DNA of 64,000 nt from an uncultured Roseicyclus sp. (GTDB lineage Bacteria > Pseudomonadota > Alphaproteobacteria > Rhodobacterales > Rhodobacteraceae), in the NCBI GenBank assembly GCA_937139335.1, contig CAKZPN010000038.1:1-64000 (forward strand), written 5' to 3'. Under the pieces are notes generated by a model, which made no database searches, had not been told where the DNA came from, and saw only the letters and a program-made list of their open reading frames with translations. How positions within the stretch are numbered: the stretch's first letter is position 1; each line of letters starts with the position of its first letter. Both the position numbers and the translations under genes were made by a program. This document shows, in pieces, positions 34,333-42,882 of the stretch.

Positions 34333-34486
34333 GCTTTGTCCTCGGATGGGAAAGAGTAGCGGACAGCACCTAAGGGCTCTTGCGTCGATTGCGAGGCTCG
34401 GTTCTGTTGAGCAGCGCCCGGTCGGCTGTGCATTCCTGCGGCCACGCCGGACCGGGTTTTGACAAGGGACGGGGTAAAACGATCAC

Positions 34487-34921
34487 ATGATCAACGAATT
34501 CAAGGCTTTCATCGCGCGCGGCAATGTCGTGGACATGGCTGTGGGCATCATCATCGGCGCGGCCTTCACCGCGATCGTCACCTCCATGGTCAGCGACCTG
34601 ATCAACCCAATCATCGCGCTTGTGACCGGGGGCATAGATTTCTCGGGCTGGTTCTATGCGCTGGACGGCACGACCTACGCCTCGCTCACGCTCGCGCAGG
34701 AGGCAGGCGCGCCGGTCTTTGCCATCGGCAGCTTCGTCATGGCCGTGATCAATTTCCTGATCGTGGCCTTCGTCGTATTCATGCTGGTGAAGATGGTCAA
34801 CCGCGTGAAGGACGCCGCCCGGAAGGAAGCGGAGGAGGCCGTGGCCGAGGCGCCGCCGGCAGGTCCGACCGAGCTTGAGGTGCTGCTGCAAATCCGCGAC
34901 ACGCTGGCCAAGCAGGCCTGA
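34487..34921 (+). CDS. mscL: Large-conductance mechanosensitive channel
   Basis: A 144-residue inner-membrane protein with the MscL start [26 protein letters not shown] (helix 1 forms the pore), a periplasmic loop, a second helix [19 protein letters not shown] and a C-terminal amphipathic helix ([12 protein letters not shown]). It opens under membrane tension to release solutes at hypo-osmotic shock. It stands alone and is divergent from the GST gene. Confidence 0.97.
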   Translation: MINEFKAFIARGNVVDMAVGIIIGAAFTAIVTSMVSDLINPIIALVTGGIDFSGWFYALDGTTYASLTLAQEAGAPVFAIGSFVMAVINFLIVAFVVFMLVKMVNRVKDAARKEAEEAVAEAPPAGPTELEVLLQIRDTLAKQA

Positions 34922-34933
34922 GCACGCCCGAAA

Positions 34934-34957
34934 GGCCCGCCGGGGCAACGGCGGGCC
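34934..34957. terminator. Weak hairpin between mscL and ald
   Basis: A 9-bp stem, GGCCCGCCG / CGGCGGGCC, after the mscL stop. No T-run follows, so termination efficiency is doubtful. Confidence 0.4.
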
Positions 34958-35023
34958 CAAGGCGGGGCCTGAGGCTGGCAGCGGGCCGTGTGGACCGCGA
35001 CCTGCCCCCGATGCATCCGTCGC

Positions 35024-36142
35024 TCAGGCCCGAAGGATGGCGGCGGGGTCGATCGCGGAAAGGCCAAGCGCCTGTCCGACCGCCCTGTTCGTCAACTGTC
35101 CTTCATGCGTGTTGAGCCCGGCCCTCAGCCCGGCGTCGTCCAGACAGGCCTGTTTCCAGCCCTTGGTCGCCAGCGCGATCAGGTAGGGCATCGTCGCGTT
35201 GCCGAGCGCGATGGTCGAGCTGCGGGCAACGGCGCCGGGCATGTTGGCGACGCAGTAATGCACGATGCCGTCGACCTCATAGATCGGATTTTCGTGGGTG
35301 GTGGCCTTCGAGGTCTCGAAACAGCCGCCCTGGTCAATGGCGACGTCGACGATCACCGCACCGGGCTTCATGGTGGACAGTTGCGCGCGCGTCACCAGCT
35401 TGGGCGCGGCGGCGCCGGGGATCAGCACAGCGCCGATCACCATGTCCGCGCTCGTGATCAACTGCGCGGTGGCGTCGGCGCTGGCATAGCGCGTCTTGAA
35501 GGCGCCGCGGTAGACGTCGTCGAGATAGCGGAGTCGCGGCAGCGAGCGGTCGAGGACGGTCACATCCGCGCCCATGCCGGCGGCGATCCGCGCGGCCTGC
35601 GTGCCGACGACGCCGCCGCCGATCACCACGACTTCGGCCGGGCCGACGCCCGGCACGCCGCCCATCAGCACGCCGCGTCCGCCATTGGCCTTTTGCAGCG
35701 CCCAGGCGCCGACCTGCGGCGCGAGACGGCCGGCAACCTCGGACATCGGCGCCAGCAGCGGCAAGGTCCCGGCGGCATCGGTGACGGTCTCATAGGCGAT
35801 GGCGGTCACGCCGCTGTCGAGCAGGTCGCGGGTCTGGTCGGGGTCCGGGGCGAGGTGCAGGTAGGTGAACAGGATCTGGCCGCGGTGCAGCTGCGCGCGC
35901 TCCACCGCCTGCGGTTCCTTGACCTTCACCACCAGATCGGCGCGGGCAAAGACCTCCGCCGCGGTTTCGACGATTTTCGCGCCGACAGCCTGGTAGGCCT
36001 CGTCCTCGAACCCCGAGCCGAGCCCGGCGCCGGTCTCCACGATCACTTCGTGACCATGGGCGGTGGCCTCGCGTGCGGCGGCGGGGGTGAGCCCGACGCG
36101 GAATTCCTGCGGTTTGATCTCTTTCGGGCAGCCGATCAGCAT
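35024..36142 (-). CDS. ald: Alanine dehydrogenase
   Basis: A 372-residue NAD-dependent L-alanine dehydrogenase interconverting alanine and pyruvate plus ammonium. It starts MLIGCPKEIKPQEFRVGLTP. The substrate region has DLVVKVKEPQ and LFTYLHLAPDP, the nucleotide fold VVVIGGGVVGTQAARIAAG, and later IDQGGCFETSKATTHENPIY and YCVANMPGAVARSST. The ATG at 36142 follows GGAGGACCCC. It is divergent from an Lrp-type regulator, the classic ald-aldR layout. Confidence 0.97.
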   Translation of the reverse strand: MLIGCPKEIKPQEFRVGLTPAAAREATAHGHEVIVETGAGLGSGFEDEAYQAVGAKIVETAAEVFARADLVVKVKEPQAVERAQLHRGQILFTYLHLAPDPDQTRDLLDSGVTAIAYETVTDAAGTLPLLAPMSEVAGRLAPQVGAWALQKANGGRGVLMGGVPGVGPAEVVVIGGGVVGTQAARIAAGMGADVTVLDRSLPRLRYLDDVYRGAFKTRYASADATAQLITSADMVIGAVLIPGAAAPKLVTRAQLSTMKPGAVIVDVAIDQGGCFETSKATTHENPIYEVDGIVHYCVANMPGAVARSSTIALGNATMPYLIALATKGWKQACLDDAGLRAGLNTHEGQLTNRAVGQALGLSAIDPAAILRA

Positions 36143-36258
36143 GGGGTCCTCCGGGTTTCCTCCATCCCCATCATGCGCCCTGTGCCACGGAAATGCTTTG
36201 ATCTTTGGCCTGGGCTTCTGCATATGCCTGCAAGGTTTTCCGAAGAGCGGGGCTATTC

Positions 36259-36738
36259 ATGCAAGATTACCGCGCCGGCACGCTGCTCGACGACATGGAC
36301 CGCGCCATCCTGCGCGTACTGCAGCGCAATGGTCGAATGACCCACGCCGAACTGAGCGAGCGCGTGCACCTGTCGCCCTCGGCCTGCCACCGGCGGGTGC
36401 AGCGGCTGGAACAGGCGGGCGTTATACGGGACTACGTGGCGCTGCTGAACCCGCGCGCGGTGGCCCGCGTGACGACCGTGTTCGTGGAAATCACGTTGTC
36501 GGGCCAATCCGACGAAATCCTCGATGCGTTCGAGAAAGCCGTGGCCCGCGTGCCGGATGTGCTGGAATGCCACCTGATGGCCGGCACGGCGGATTACCTG
36601 CTCAAGGTCGTGGCCCGCGACAGCGAGGATTTCGCCCGCATCCACCGCCAGCACCTCGCCCGCCTGCCGGGCGTCGCGCAGATGCAGTCGAACTTCGCGC
36701 TGAAGACGGTGTTCAAGACGACGGCGCTGCCGGTTTGA
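36259..36738 (+). CDS. Lrp/AsnC-family transcriptional regulator
   Basis: A 159-residue regulator with an N-terminal helix-turn-helix (LDDMDRAILRVLQRNGRMTH through SACHRRVQRLEQAGVI) and a C-terminal RAM effector domain (VFVEITLSGQSDEIL, ECHLMAGTADYLLKVVARD). It probably binds the 116-base spacer to control ald in response to alanine, as divergent AldR proteins do; this is inferred from position. The ATG at 36259 is the first good start. Confidence 0.93.
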   Translation: MQDYRAGTLLDDMDRAILRVLQRNGRMTHAELSERVHLSPSACHRRVQRLEQAGVIRDYVALLNPRAVARVTTVFVEITLSGQSDEILDAFEKAVARVPDVLECHLMAGTADYLLKVVARDSEDFARIHRQHLARLPGVAQMQSNFALKTVFKTTALPV

Positions 36739-37089
36739 TGGGGTGTTCAGCCTTGTCTCATGCCGGGCTCGGTTGTTGCCGTGACATTAAGGGAACCTGA
36801 TAACACCAGATAACGGTTTTCTAAGAAGCAGAACTCAGCAGGAGGGACTCGCGTACTGAGACAACATCCTGCCAATTTTCCCGCGTGAATGCACTTGAAC
36901 GGTGAGGAATATCGCCCTCTGATCCTGTTAGCTGTGCAACTAGATAAAAACCCATAAAGAGTTGGTGGCAACTCGTGCCGAGTTATGCATCCTGCGGCGC
37001 GGTCCGGTGCCGACCTGTACATAGCGGCCTTGTCGGAGCAATGTGGCGGCGGCCGGTTGGGAAACCGGCGCAGGGTTAGGGGTGGGACC
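36739..37089. other. Lower-GC spacer without recognised genes
   Basis: A 351-base region after the Lrp gene. Bases about 36780-36980 are AT-richer than average. Only short frames without protein-like composition are present. No terminator with a T-run, repeat or RNA gene was recognised. It leads into the SMP-30 gene. Confidence 0.45.
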
Positions 37090-37950
37090 ATGAGCGTTGC
37101 CGTTTTCGATGACCGCGCCTGTATTCTGGGCGAAGGGCCGCTTTGGCACCCGGGTCGCGAACAGCTGTTCTGGGTCGACATCATGGGCAAGCGCCTGCTG
37201 ACCCGCGACGCGGACGGGCCAAGGGCGTGGGGGTTCGACCGCCACATCTCGGCTGCTGGCTGGATTGATGACACCGCCCTGCTGATCGCGAGCGAGACCG
37301 ACCTGATGTGGTTCTCGCTCGCCGATGGCAGCACCGAGACGCTGGTCGCGCTTGAGGCGGACAATCCCGTGACCCGCTCCAACGACGGCCGCGCCGATCC
37401 GCAGGGCGGGTTCTGGATCGGCACCATGGGCAAGCGCGCGGAGCCGGGCGCAGGTACGCTCTACCGGTTCTGGCGCGGGGAGCTGCGGCCGCTGCGCGAC
37501 GGGCTCACTATCCCCAACGCAACCAGCTTTGCCCCGGACGGCCGCACCGCCTATTTCGCCGATACGGCAGCGCATCTTGTCTGGCGCATTCCGCTCGACG
37601 CCGATGGCTGGCCCGAGGCGGCCTGGGAGGTGTTCCTCGACCACCGCGAGAACGGCATCAACCCGGATGGCGCGGTGGTCGATGCCGAGGGGCATCTGGT
37701 GGTAGCGGAATGGGGCGGCGCGCGGGTAGCCAGATACGCGCCGACCGGAGATCTTGTAGATGAATTTCCGCTGCCGGTGCCGCAGCCGACCTGCCCCGCG
37801 TTCGGCGGCAAGACCCTGTCGACCCTCTACGTCACGTCCGCGCGGCAGGGCTTGCCCGACGACGAGATGGATGCCGCCCCGCTGTCGGGCCAGACGCTGG
37901 TCATCGAGACGGGGCTGACGGGTCAGGCGGAGAACCGGGTCGTGTTGTGA
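37090..37950 (+). CDS. SMP-30/gluconolactonase family protein
   Basis: A 286-residue six-bladed beta-propeller of the SMP-30/LRE family. LGEGPLWHP (Glu14), SNDGRADPQGGFWIGTMG, IPNATSFAPDGRTAYFADT and NPDGAVVDAEGHLVVAEWG carry the usual metal-binding Glu, Asn and Asp residues. Members hydrolyse sugar lactones. The ATG at 37090 is preceded by GGGTGGGACC. The last 50 bases overlap the end of the convergent 2-oxoglutarate oxygenase gene. Confidence 0.88.
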   Translation: MSVAVFDDRACILGEGPLWHPGREQLFWVDIMGKRLLTRDADGPRAWGFDRHISAAGWIDDTALLIASETDLMWFSLADGSTETLVALEADNPVTRSNDGRADPQGGFWIGTMGKRAEPGAGTLYRFWRGELRPLRDGLTIPNATSFAPDGRTAYFADTAAHLVWRIPLDADGWPEAAWEVFLDHRENGINPDGAVVDAEGHLVVAEWGGARVARYAPTGDLVDEFPLPVPQPTCPAFGGKTLSTLYVTSARQGLPDDEMDAAPLSGQTLVIETGLTGQAENRVVL

Positions 37951-38902
37951 GCGGGCTGGCGGGACAGGTCGCGCGCTGGGCGCCGACCTTTTCCGTGTAG
38001 GTCGCGTCCAGCCGGGATTGCAGGTAGTCCGCCGCCCGGATCGGGGTGTATTTCGGCTCGCCCGTTCCCGGCAGGGCCGCGACCACCACGTCCGGGTTCG
38101 CCTCCACGAACATCGCCACCGAGCGGCGCTGCCGTTTCGGCGGCAAGACCCGGTGCGGGGTCGAGACGTAGATGTCGTTCGTCCAGCGCATCAGGCAGTC
38201 GCCGATGTTCACCACATAGGCGCCCTTCACCTGCGGCACATCCGTCCAGTCGCCACGGCGCGGCCGCACCTGCAGCCCCGGCTCGCCATCGGTCATCAGG
38301 AGCGTCACTACCCCGTAATCCGAATGGGCCCCGGCCCCGATCTCGCCCGCGGCCCCGGTCGCAGGCGGGTAGTGCAGCACGCGCAACGCCGCCAATGGCT
38401 CGACGAAGGCACAGTCGAAGTGATCCTCGGCCAGCCCAAGGTCCAGCGCGATGGCCCGGCTGAGCCGCACGCCGAGGTCCAGCGCCGCCTCGTAATAGGC
38501 CAGCATCGTCTCGCGAAACCCCGGCAGCTCGGGCCACTGGTTCACGCCGCGGAACGGCTCGCCCGCCAGCACCCTCGGGTCATCACCGGGCAGGTCGAAA
38601 CCGATGTTGAAGCTTTCCTTCCGGTCCTTCTGCCCGCTCGTCTCGTCGAGGCTTTCCAGCCCGTCATGAGCCCAGCCGCGATAATGCTTCGTCTTCAGGA
38701 TCGAGATGCGCTCCTTCTCCGCCAAGGGCAGGGAGAAGAAGGCATCGGCCTGCGCGAACACCGCCGCCTGTAAACCAGCGTCGATCCCGTGCCCCGTGAG
38801 CAGGAAGAACCCCGGCCCCCGCGCCGCCACGCCGAGGTCGGCAACGAAGCCGTCCCGGTCCTTGCCCGAGGTGAATCGCTCGAAGTCGAGAACCGGGATC
38901 AT
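37901..38902 (-). CDS. Isopenicillin-N-synthase-type 2-oxoglutarate/Fe(II) dioxygenase
   Basis: A 333-residue non-heme iron oxygenase. The N-terminal part (MIPVLDFERF, AARGPGFFLLTGHGID) matches the DIOX_N domain. The jelly-roll core carries His193 and Asp195 (AGAHSDYGVVTLLM), His250 (VSTPHRVLPP) and the 2-oxoglutarate-binding Arg259-x-Ser261. The family includes thymine-7-hydroxylase and many plant and bacterial oxidases; the substrate is unknown. The ATG overlaps the stop of the flavodoxin-fold reductase gene (ATGA), making this the last gene of the catabolic operon. The 3' end overlaps the SMP-30 gene by 50 bases, so the C-terminal tail may be non-conserved. Confidence 0.88.
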   Translation of the reverse strand: MIPVLDFERFTSGKDRDGFVADLGVAARGPGFFLLTGHGIDAGLQAAVFAQADAFFSLPLAEKERISILKTKHYRGWAHDGLESLDETSGQKDRKESFNIGFDLPGDDPRVLAGEPFRGVNQWPELPGFRETMLAYYEAALDLGVRLSRAIALDLGLAEDHFDCAFVEPLAALRVLHYPPATGAAGEIGAGAHSDYGVVTLLMTDGEPGLQVRPRRGDWTDVPQVKGAYVVNIGDCLMRWTNDIYVSTPHRVLPPKRQRRSVAMFVEANPDVVVAALPGTGEPKYTPIRAADYLQSRLDATYTEKVGAQRATCPASPLTTRPGSPPDPSAPSR

Positions 38903-39525
38903 GCGACAACCTCCCTCGTCCGCGCGCCCGCGCCGATGAACCGGTCCATCCGTGACGCCACCCGCGCCAGATGCCGCTCCCGGCTCGCCGCGGTCGAGCT
39001 GTCCATCAGATAGTGGGCCGCAAAGGTTGTCCTGCAGCCCTTGGCGCAGATCAGCCGCACGCCCCGCAGCAGCGTCCGGCGCCCCGGCGCGCCGATCATC
39101 CGGGTCAGCCACCAGCTCGCCCCGCAGGTCGTGAACACCCCCAGCCGGGTGATACGGGTGAGCCCCGGCCGAATATCCGCGTTCTGCGCATCGGGCATCA
39201 GGAAGGCGACGCCCGGCAGCATCACCCGGTCGAGCCAGCCCTTCAGCATCGCGGGCAGCCCGTACCACCAGGTCGGGTAGACGAAGATGAGCGTGTCGCA
39301 CCATTGCAGATCCGCGCAATGCGAGGCGACCGGCGCGCGGTTCGTCGGCTCGTGTTCGTATCCTTCATGCTCGGGCCCCGACAGCACCGGGTCGAACGCT
39401 TCGGCGTAAAGGTCGCGCAGCCGGACCTCGGCCCCGGCGGCCGCGAGCCTGTCCAGCACCACGTCGCGCACCGCTTCGGTAAAGCTGCCCTTGCGCGGAT
39501 GGCAATGGATCACCAGCGCCTGCAT
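38899..39525 (-). CDS. NAD(P)H-dependent flavodoxin-fold oxidoreductase (paralog 1)
   Basis: A 208-residue protein of the NAD(P)H:quinone reductase/KefF/MdaB-like group. It starts MQALVIHCHPRKGSFTEAV, with a flavin phosphate loop at HPRKGSFT, then DTLIFVYPTWWYGLPAMLKG and LDRVMLPGVAF. It should bind FMN or FAD and transfer electrons from NAD(P)H to a quinone, dye or partner oxygenase. It starts on the last base of the neighbouring paralog's stop (TGATG) and overlaps the oxygenase gene, so it is translationally coupled on both sides. Confidence 0.87.
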   Translation of the reverse strand: MQALVIHCHPRKGSFTEAVRDVVLDRLAAAGAEVRLRDLYAEAFDPVLSGPEHEGYEHEPTNRAPVASHCADLQWCDTLIFVYPTWWYGLPAMLKGWLDRVMLPGVAFLMPDAQNADIRPGLTRITRLGVFTTCGASWWLTRMIGAPGRRTLLRGVRLICAKGCRTTFAAHYLMDSSTAASRERHLARVASRMDRFIGAGARTREVVA

Positions 39526-40106
39526 CAAAATGCCTCCATCTCGTCGCCGACGCGCGCCAAGAAGCCGGCCCGTGTGGCGTCGCTGGCGCGGTTCATGTCG
39601 TAGAGCGCCAGGTATCTCATCTTCTCCGGTCGGCACACGTGCCAGACCGCCCGCGTCACCGATCTGCGCGGCGGGTCGCCCGCCAAGACTGCCCGCATCC
39701 GCGTCCCGCCATAGGTGGTGACGGCGGCGAGCTTGCGGATATGGGTCAGGTTCGGCTTCACCTTTCCATCCACCAGCCTGAAGGACACGCCCGGAAGGAA
39801 CACCCGGTCGAGAAACCCCTTCAGGATCGCGGGGTAGCCGAAGTTCCACACCGGGAACACCATCACAAGCGCATCGGCCGCGCGCAACCGCTCCACGTAG
39901 CTTGCGACCGGGGCGATGTTCGCGCCCACCTCGTGATAGCCGCGCCGCTCCGCTTCGGTCAGCACCGGGTTGAACCCTTCGGCATTCAGGTCGCAGTCGT
40001 CGACCTCCCAGCCCGACTTGCCCAGCCGGTCGACCACCGTAGCGTGCAAGGCCGCCGAGAAACTCTCGGGGCAGGGATGGGCGAAGAGCACAAGCGCGCG
40101 ACCCAC
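39525..40106 (-). CDS. NAD(P)H-dependent flavodoxin-fold oxidoreductase (paralog 2)
   Basis: A 193-residue protein closely related to its neighbour: MGRALVLFAHPCPESFSAAL, ADALVMVFPVWNFGYPAILK and FLDRVFLPGVSF align with the same positions there. It probably binds FMN or FAD and uses NAD(P)H. The start is a GTG at 40106. The two may form a heteromer or have split functions after tandem duplication. An 86-base gap with a GC-rich hairpin separates it from the FAD oxidase gene. Confidence 0.87.
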   Translation of the reverse strand: MGRALVLFAHPCPESFSAALHATVVDRLGKSGWEVDDCDLNAEGFNPVLTEAERRGYHEVGANIAPVASYVERLRAADALVMVFPVWNFGYPAILKGFLDRVFLPGVSFRLVDGKVKPNLTHIRKLAAVTTYGGTRMRAVLAGDPPRRSVTRAVWHVCRPEKMRYLALYDMNRASDATRAGFLARVGDEMEAF

Positions 40107-40127
40107 GTCCTACACCTTCTCTGTTTC

Positions 40128-40170
40128 AGAAATATCCCGGGGGTCCGGGGGCAGAGCCCCCGGCGGGTCG
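40128..40170. repeat. GC-rich intergenic hairpin inside the operon (REP-like candidate)
   Basis: In the only long gap of the operon, CCGGGGGC-AGA-GCCCCCGG (40145-40163) is preceded by GAAATATCCCGGGGGT. From memory, similar AAATATC...CGGGGG...palindromes are scattered between genes in Rhodobacteraceae. It may protect or attenuate the mRNA between the FAD oxidase and reductase genes. Confidence 0.4.
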
Positions 40171-40192
40171 ATGCCGAAGGCAGCGAAATCCC

Positions 40193-41605
40193 TCACTCGA
40201 CGGCCTCCGGCTTCGGCGTCATCGCGGGGTAGCGGTACATCTGCGCGTAGTCGAATTCCGGCGTGTCCCAGCTGACCATCTTGCCGGGGTTCAGGAGACC
40301 CTTCGGGTCCGCCTCGCGCTTGAAGTCGAGCTGGCGCTGGTCGGCCGATTGCCGCCCGCCTTCCTCCAGCGTGTAGCGGTGCGGGTTGAAGATCATCGCA
40401 CCCGCCTCCTCGTGCATCCGTACGATCTCGTCCAGCCGCTCCTGCGTCGTGAACTTCACCATGCTGAGCCCGGCAAAGGCGATCTTGCCGTCCATGCGGA
40501 TCGCCTCGAGGTGCTGCAACACCTCTGGGTAGAGCGCCGCGCGCATCTTCTCGATCAGCGCGAGATGGCCGGGAAAGCCGTAGCGCACCTGCAGGTAGGT
40601 GATCGAGGGGTCGACCTTCAGCGCGCGCAGCGTGGTGTGGTTCCAGCTGTATTCGAAGACCGGGCCGGGCGTCTTGGGCCAATCGCTCGCGTCCGAGCGG
40701 TAGATCATCCGCGCCTCGGGATGCCGCCCGAGAAAGGTCAGGAACCCGTCCATGGACTGCGGCGCCACCATCAGGCCGATCACGGTGTCCTCCGGCCCGA
40801 TATGCGGCTTCACGCGGGCGAAATAATCATGGGGCGCGGGGGCCTCGTAGACCGAGGCGAGCTTCAGCAAGATGCCGTCCTGGTTGGCCAGCTGATCGGT
40901 GAACCACGCGGCCTCCATGAAATCGTTCGTCGCCACGAAGATCTCGACCCAGTCGTAGGCGGGGGCGAGCGGCAGCTCCAGTTCCGTGATGATGCCGTTG
41001 GTGCCGTAGGCGTGGCTGACGCGGGTCAGTTCCTCGCCGCGAAACTCCAGCACGCGGGGTTCTTCCTCCATGGTCACGACGCGCAGGCGGATGATGTTGC
41101 CGAGGTCGCGCAGCGACCCCCAATGCACCGACCCGATCCCGCCCGATCCGCCGGCGATGAAGCCGCCGATCGTGGCCGTGGCCCAGGTGGAGGAGAACAT
41201 CCGGATCTCCTGCCCGGAGTGGTTCTTGCAGTGCGCGTCAAGATCTTTCAGAAGAATGCCCGGCTCGCAGATCACGCGCCCCGGATGCACCTCGCGCACC
41301 TTGTCCATGTGGCGCAGGTGCATGACGCAGCCGCCGCGCATCGGCATCGCCTGCCCGTAGTTGCCGGTGCCCGCGCCCCGCGTCGTCACCGGCACGTCAT
41401 GGGCGTAGCAGGTGCGCAGCACCTCGATCACCTCGGCCTCGGTCTTCGGGTTCACCACGAAGTCGGCCTCTAGGTGGTCCATCGCCTCCTTCAGCACCGG
41501 GGAATACCAGAAGAAATCGCGGCTTTTCGCGCGGATCGTGGCCGGGTTTTCGTCCTGTTCGATATGGGCAAGCGCGGCCTTGGCCGCGGCGATATTGGGC
41601 AGCAT
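40193..41605 (-). CDS. FAD-binding oxidoreductase (PCMH/VAO type)
   Basis: A 470-residue flavoprotein of the FAD-linked oxidase (VAO/PCMH) family. The FAD-binding domain holds DFVVNPKTEAEVIEVLRTCY, VTTRGAGTGNYGQAMPMRGG, GGFIAGGSGGIGSVHWGSLRD and AYGTNGIITELELPL. The C-terminal substrate domain ends LNPGKMVSWDT, typical of glycolate-oxidase or D-lactate dehydrogenase relatives. It oxidises a small hydroxy- or amino-compound, substrate unknown. Its ATG at 41605 touches the deaminase stop, so it belongs to the same operon. Confidence 0.87.
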   Translation of the reverse strand: MLPNIAAAKAALAHIEQDENPATIRAKSRDFFWYSPVLKEAMDHLEADFVVNPKTEAEVIEVLRTCYAHDVPVTTRGAGTGNYGQAMPMRGGCVMHLRHMDKVREVHPGRVICEPGILLKDLDAHCKNHSGQEIRMFSSTWATATIGGFIAGGSGGIGSVHWGSLRDLGNIIRLRVVTMEEEPRVLEFRGEELTRVSHAYGTNGIITELELPLAPAYDWVEIFVATNDFMEAAWFTDQLANQDGILLKLASVYEAPAPHDYFARVKPHIGPEDTVIGLMVAPQSMDGFLTFLGRHPEARMIYRSDASDWPKTPGPVFEYSWNHTTLRALKVDPSITYLQVRYGFPGHLALIEKMRAALYPEVLQHLEAIRMDGKIAFAGLSMVKFTTQERLDEIVRMHEEAGAMIFNPHRYTLEEGGRQSADQRQLDFKREADPKGLLNPGKMVSWDTPEFDYAQMYRYPAMTPKPEAVE

Positions 41606-42882
41606 CAGGTCCTCATCAGATGGTCAAGCTCGGCATGGTCCGGCAGGGTGCGGTCGATCTGCTGGCCCGCGCGCAGCACGATCCGGTCGGATTGCGGGCG
41701 CGAGAACAGCTCGGACCAGGTGCGTGCCTTCACGATCACGAGGTCGGCGGGCGCGCCGGGCATCAGCGAGGGCGCGTCGAAGCCGCAGGTGGCGGCAGGG
41801 TCCGTCAGGAAGCTGGTGATCCAGTCCGCGCGCGAATGGTCGAGGTGCCCGATCCGCGTCGCCTCGCGCATCACCTCGAGCATGTCCATGTCGCCATAGG
41901 CGTAGAACGGGTCGCGCGTGTTGTCCGAGGCGAAGCTGACCCGGATGCCGCGCGCGCGCATCTCGTGGACCAGCGTGATGCCCCGGCGGCGCGGCGTGCG
42001 CGCCATGCCGGGCAGCGTGCGGTCCTGCAGGTAGAGGTTGCACATCGGCAGGCTCACCACGTCGATCCCGGCCTTCGCCACAAGGTCCAGCGTGTCCATC
42101 GCGCGGCTCTCGTCCTGCGCGCTGAGCGAGCAGCAATGGCCGACCACGACACCGCGCTGGAACCCAGTCTCCAGCACCACCTCGGCGATGGTGCGCAGCG
42201 TCTCGACGCTTTCGTCCATCGTCTCGTCGACGTGGAAATCGGCCTTCACCCCGTGCTTCTCCGCCAGTTTGAAGAACCCGCGCAGCACCTCGTCCAGTCC
42301 CTCCATCGGGTTGGTGACAAGGCCCAACACGCCGCCCGGCGTCTTGCCGACCTCTTCCGCGATCTCAGGCAACGGGCCGTCGAGACCGCCGAGGCCGGAA
42401 TGGATCAGGTTCGAGGCCTGCAACTCGATCCGGCCCGCCCACTCGGCCTGAACCTCGCGGAAGAGCGGAAAGCTGATGCCGTATTGCGGCGGGATGCTGT
42501 CGAGATGGGTGCGGATCGCGCGGGTGCCGTGGGCATAGGCGCAGCGAAGCGAGAATTCCATCCGCGCGCGCACGTCCTCGGCCGACCAGTTCGCCGCGCG
42601 GTCGGCCATCACGGTCTCGAGCGCGCCCATGAACGTCCCGTCGGGGTTCGGGCTGCGTGGCCAGATATGGCCCTTGTCGAGATGCGTGTGCATGTCGACG
42701 AAGGCGGGGAACACCATCGCGCCCTTCATGTCGACCGCGATGGCGCGCGGCCCGGCGATCTGCCCGCCCGAGATCGAGATGTCGGTGGTGATCAGGTCGC
42801 CCTCCTGCCCGATCAGGCAGGCGGGGACTGTCACGTTTGCCAGCGTGACATCGCCATGGGGCAGTTGCGTAAAATCCATCAT
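41605..42882 (-). CDS. Cytosine-deaminase-like amidohydrolase
   Basis: A 425-residue TIM-barrel amidohydrolase of the cytosine deaminase (CodA) group. Metal ligands are visible as His65-x-His67 (VDMHTHLDKGH), a later FHVDE, GHCCSL and the aspartate in SFASDNTRDPFYAYGD. CodA-type enzymes deaminate cytosine, isoguanine or related heterocycles in the cytoplasm; the substrate here is open. The start at 42882 (ATG ATG) overlaps the permease stop by four bases. Confidence 0.88.
   Translation of the reverse strand: MMDFTQLPHGDVTLANVTVPACLIGQEGDLITTDISISGGQIAGPRAIAVDMKGAMVFPAFVDMHTHLDKGHIWPRSPNPDGTFMGALETVMADRAANWSAEDVRARMEFSLRCAYAHGTRAIRTHLDSIPPQYGISFPLFREVQAEWAGRIELQASNLIHSGLGGLDGPLPEIAEEVGKTPGGVLGLVTNPMEGLDEVLRGFFKLAEKHGVKADFHVDETMDESVETLRTIAEVVLETGFQRGVVVGHCCSLSAQDESRAMDTLDLVAKAGIDVVSLPMCNLYLQDRTLPGMARTPRRRGITLVHEMRARGIRVSFASDNTRDPFYAYGDMDMLEVMREATRIGHLDHSRADWITSFLTDPAATCGFDAPSLMPGAPADLVIVKARTWSELFSRPQSDRIVLRAGQQIDRTLPDHAELDHLMRT

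Noticed and set aside
36747..37433. A 228-codon minus-strand frame covering the spacer and SMP-30 start
   Set aside because: Most of it is antisense to the SMP-30 gene, and its part in the spacer has no protein-like composition.
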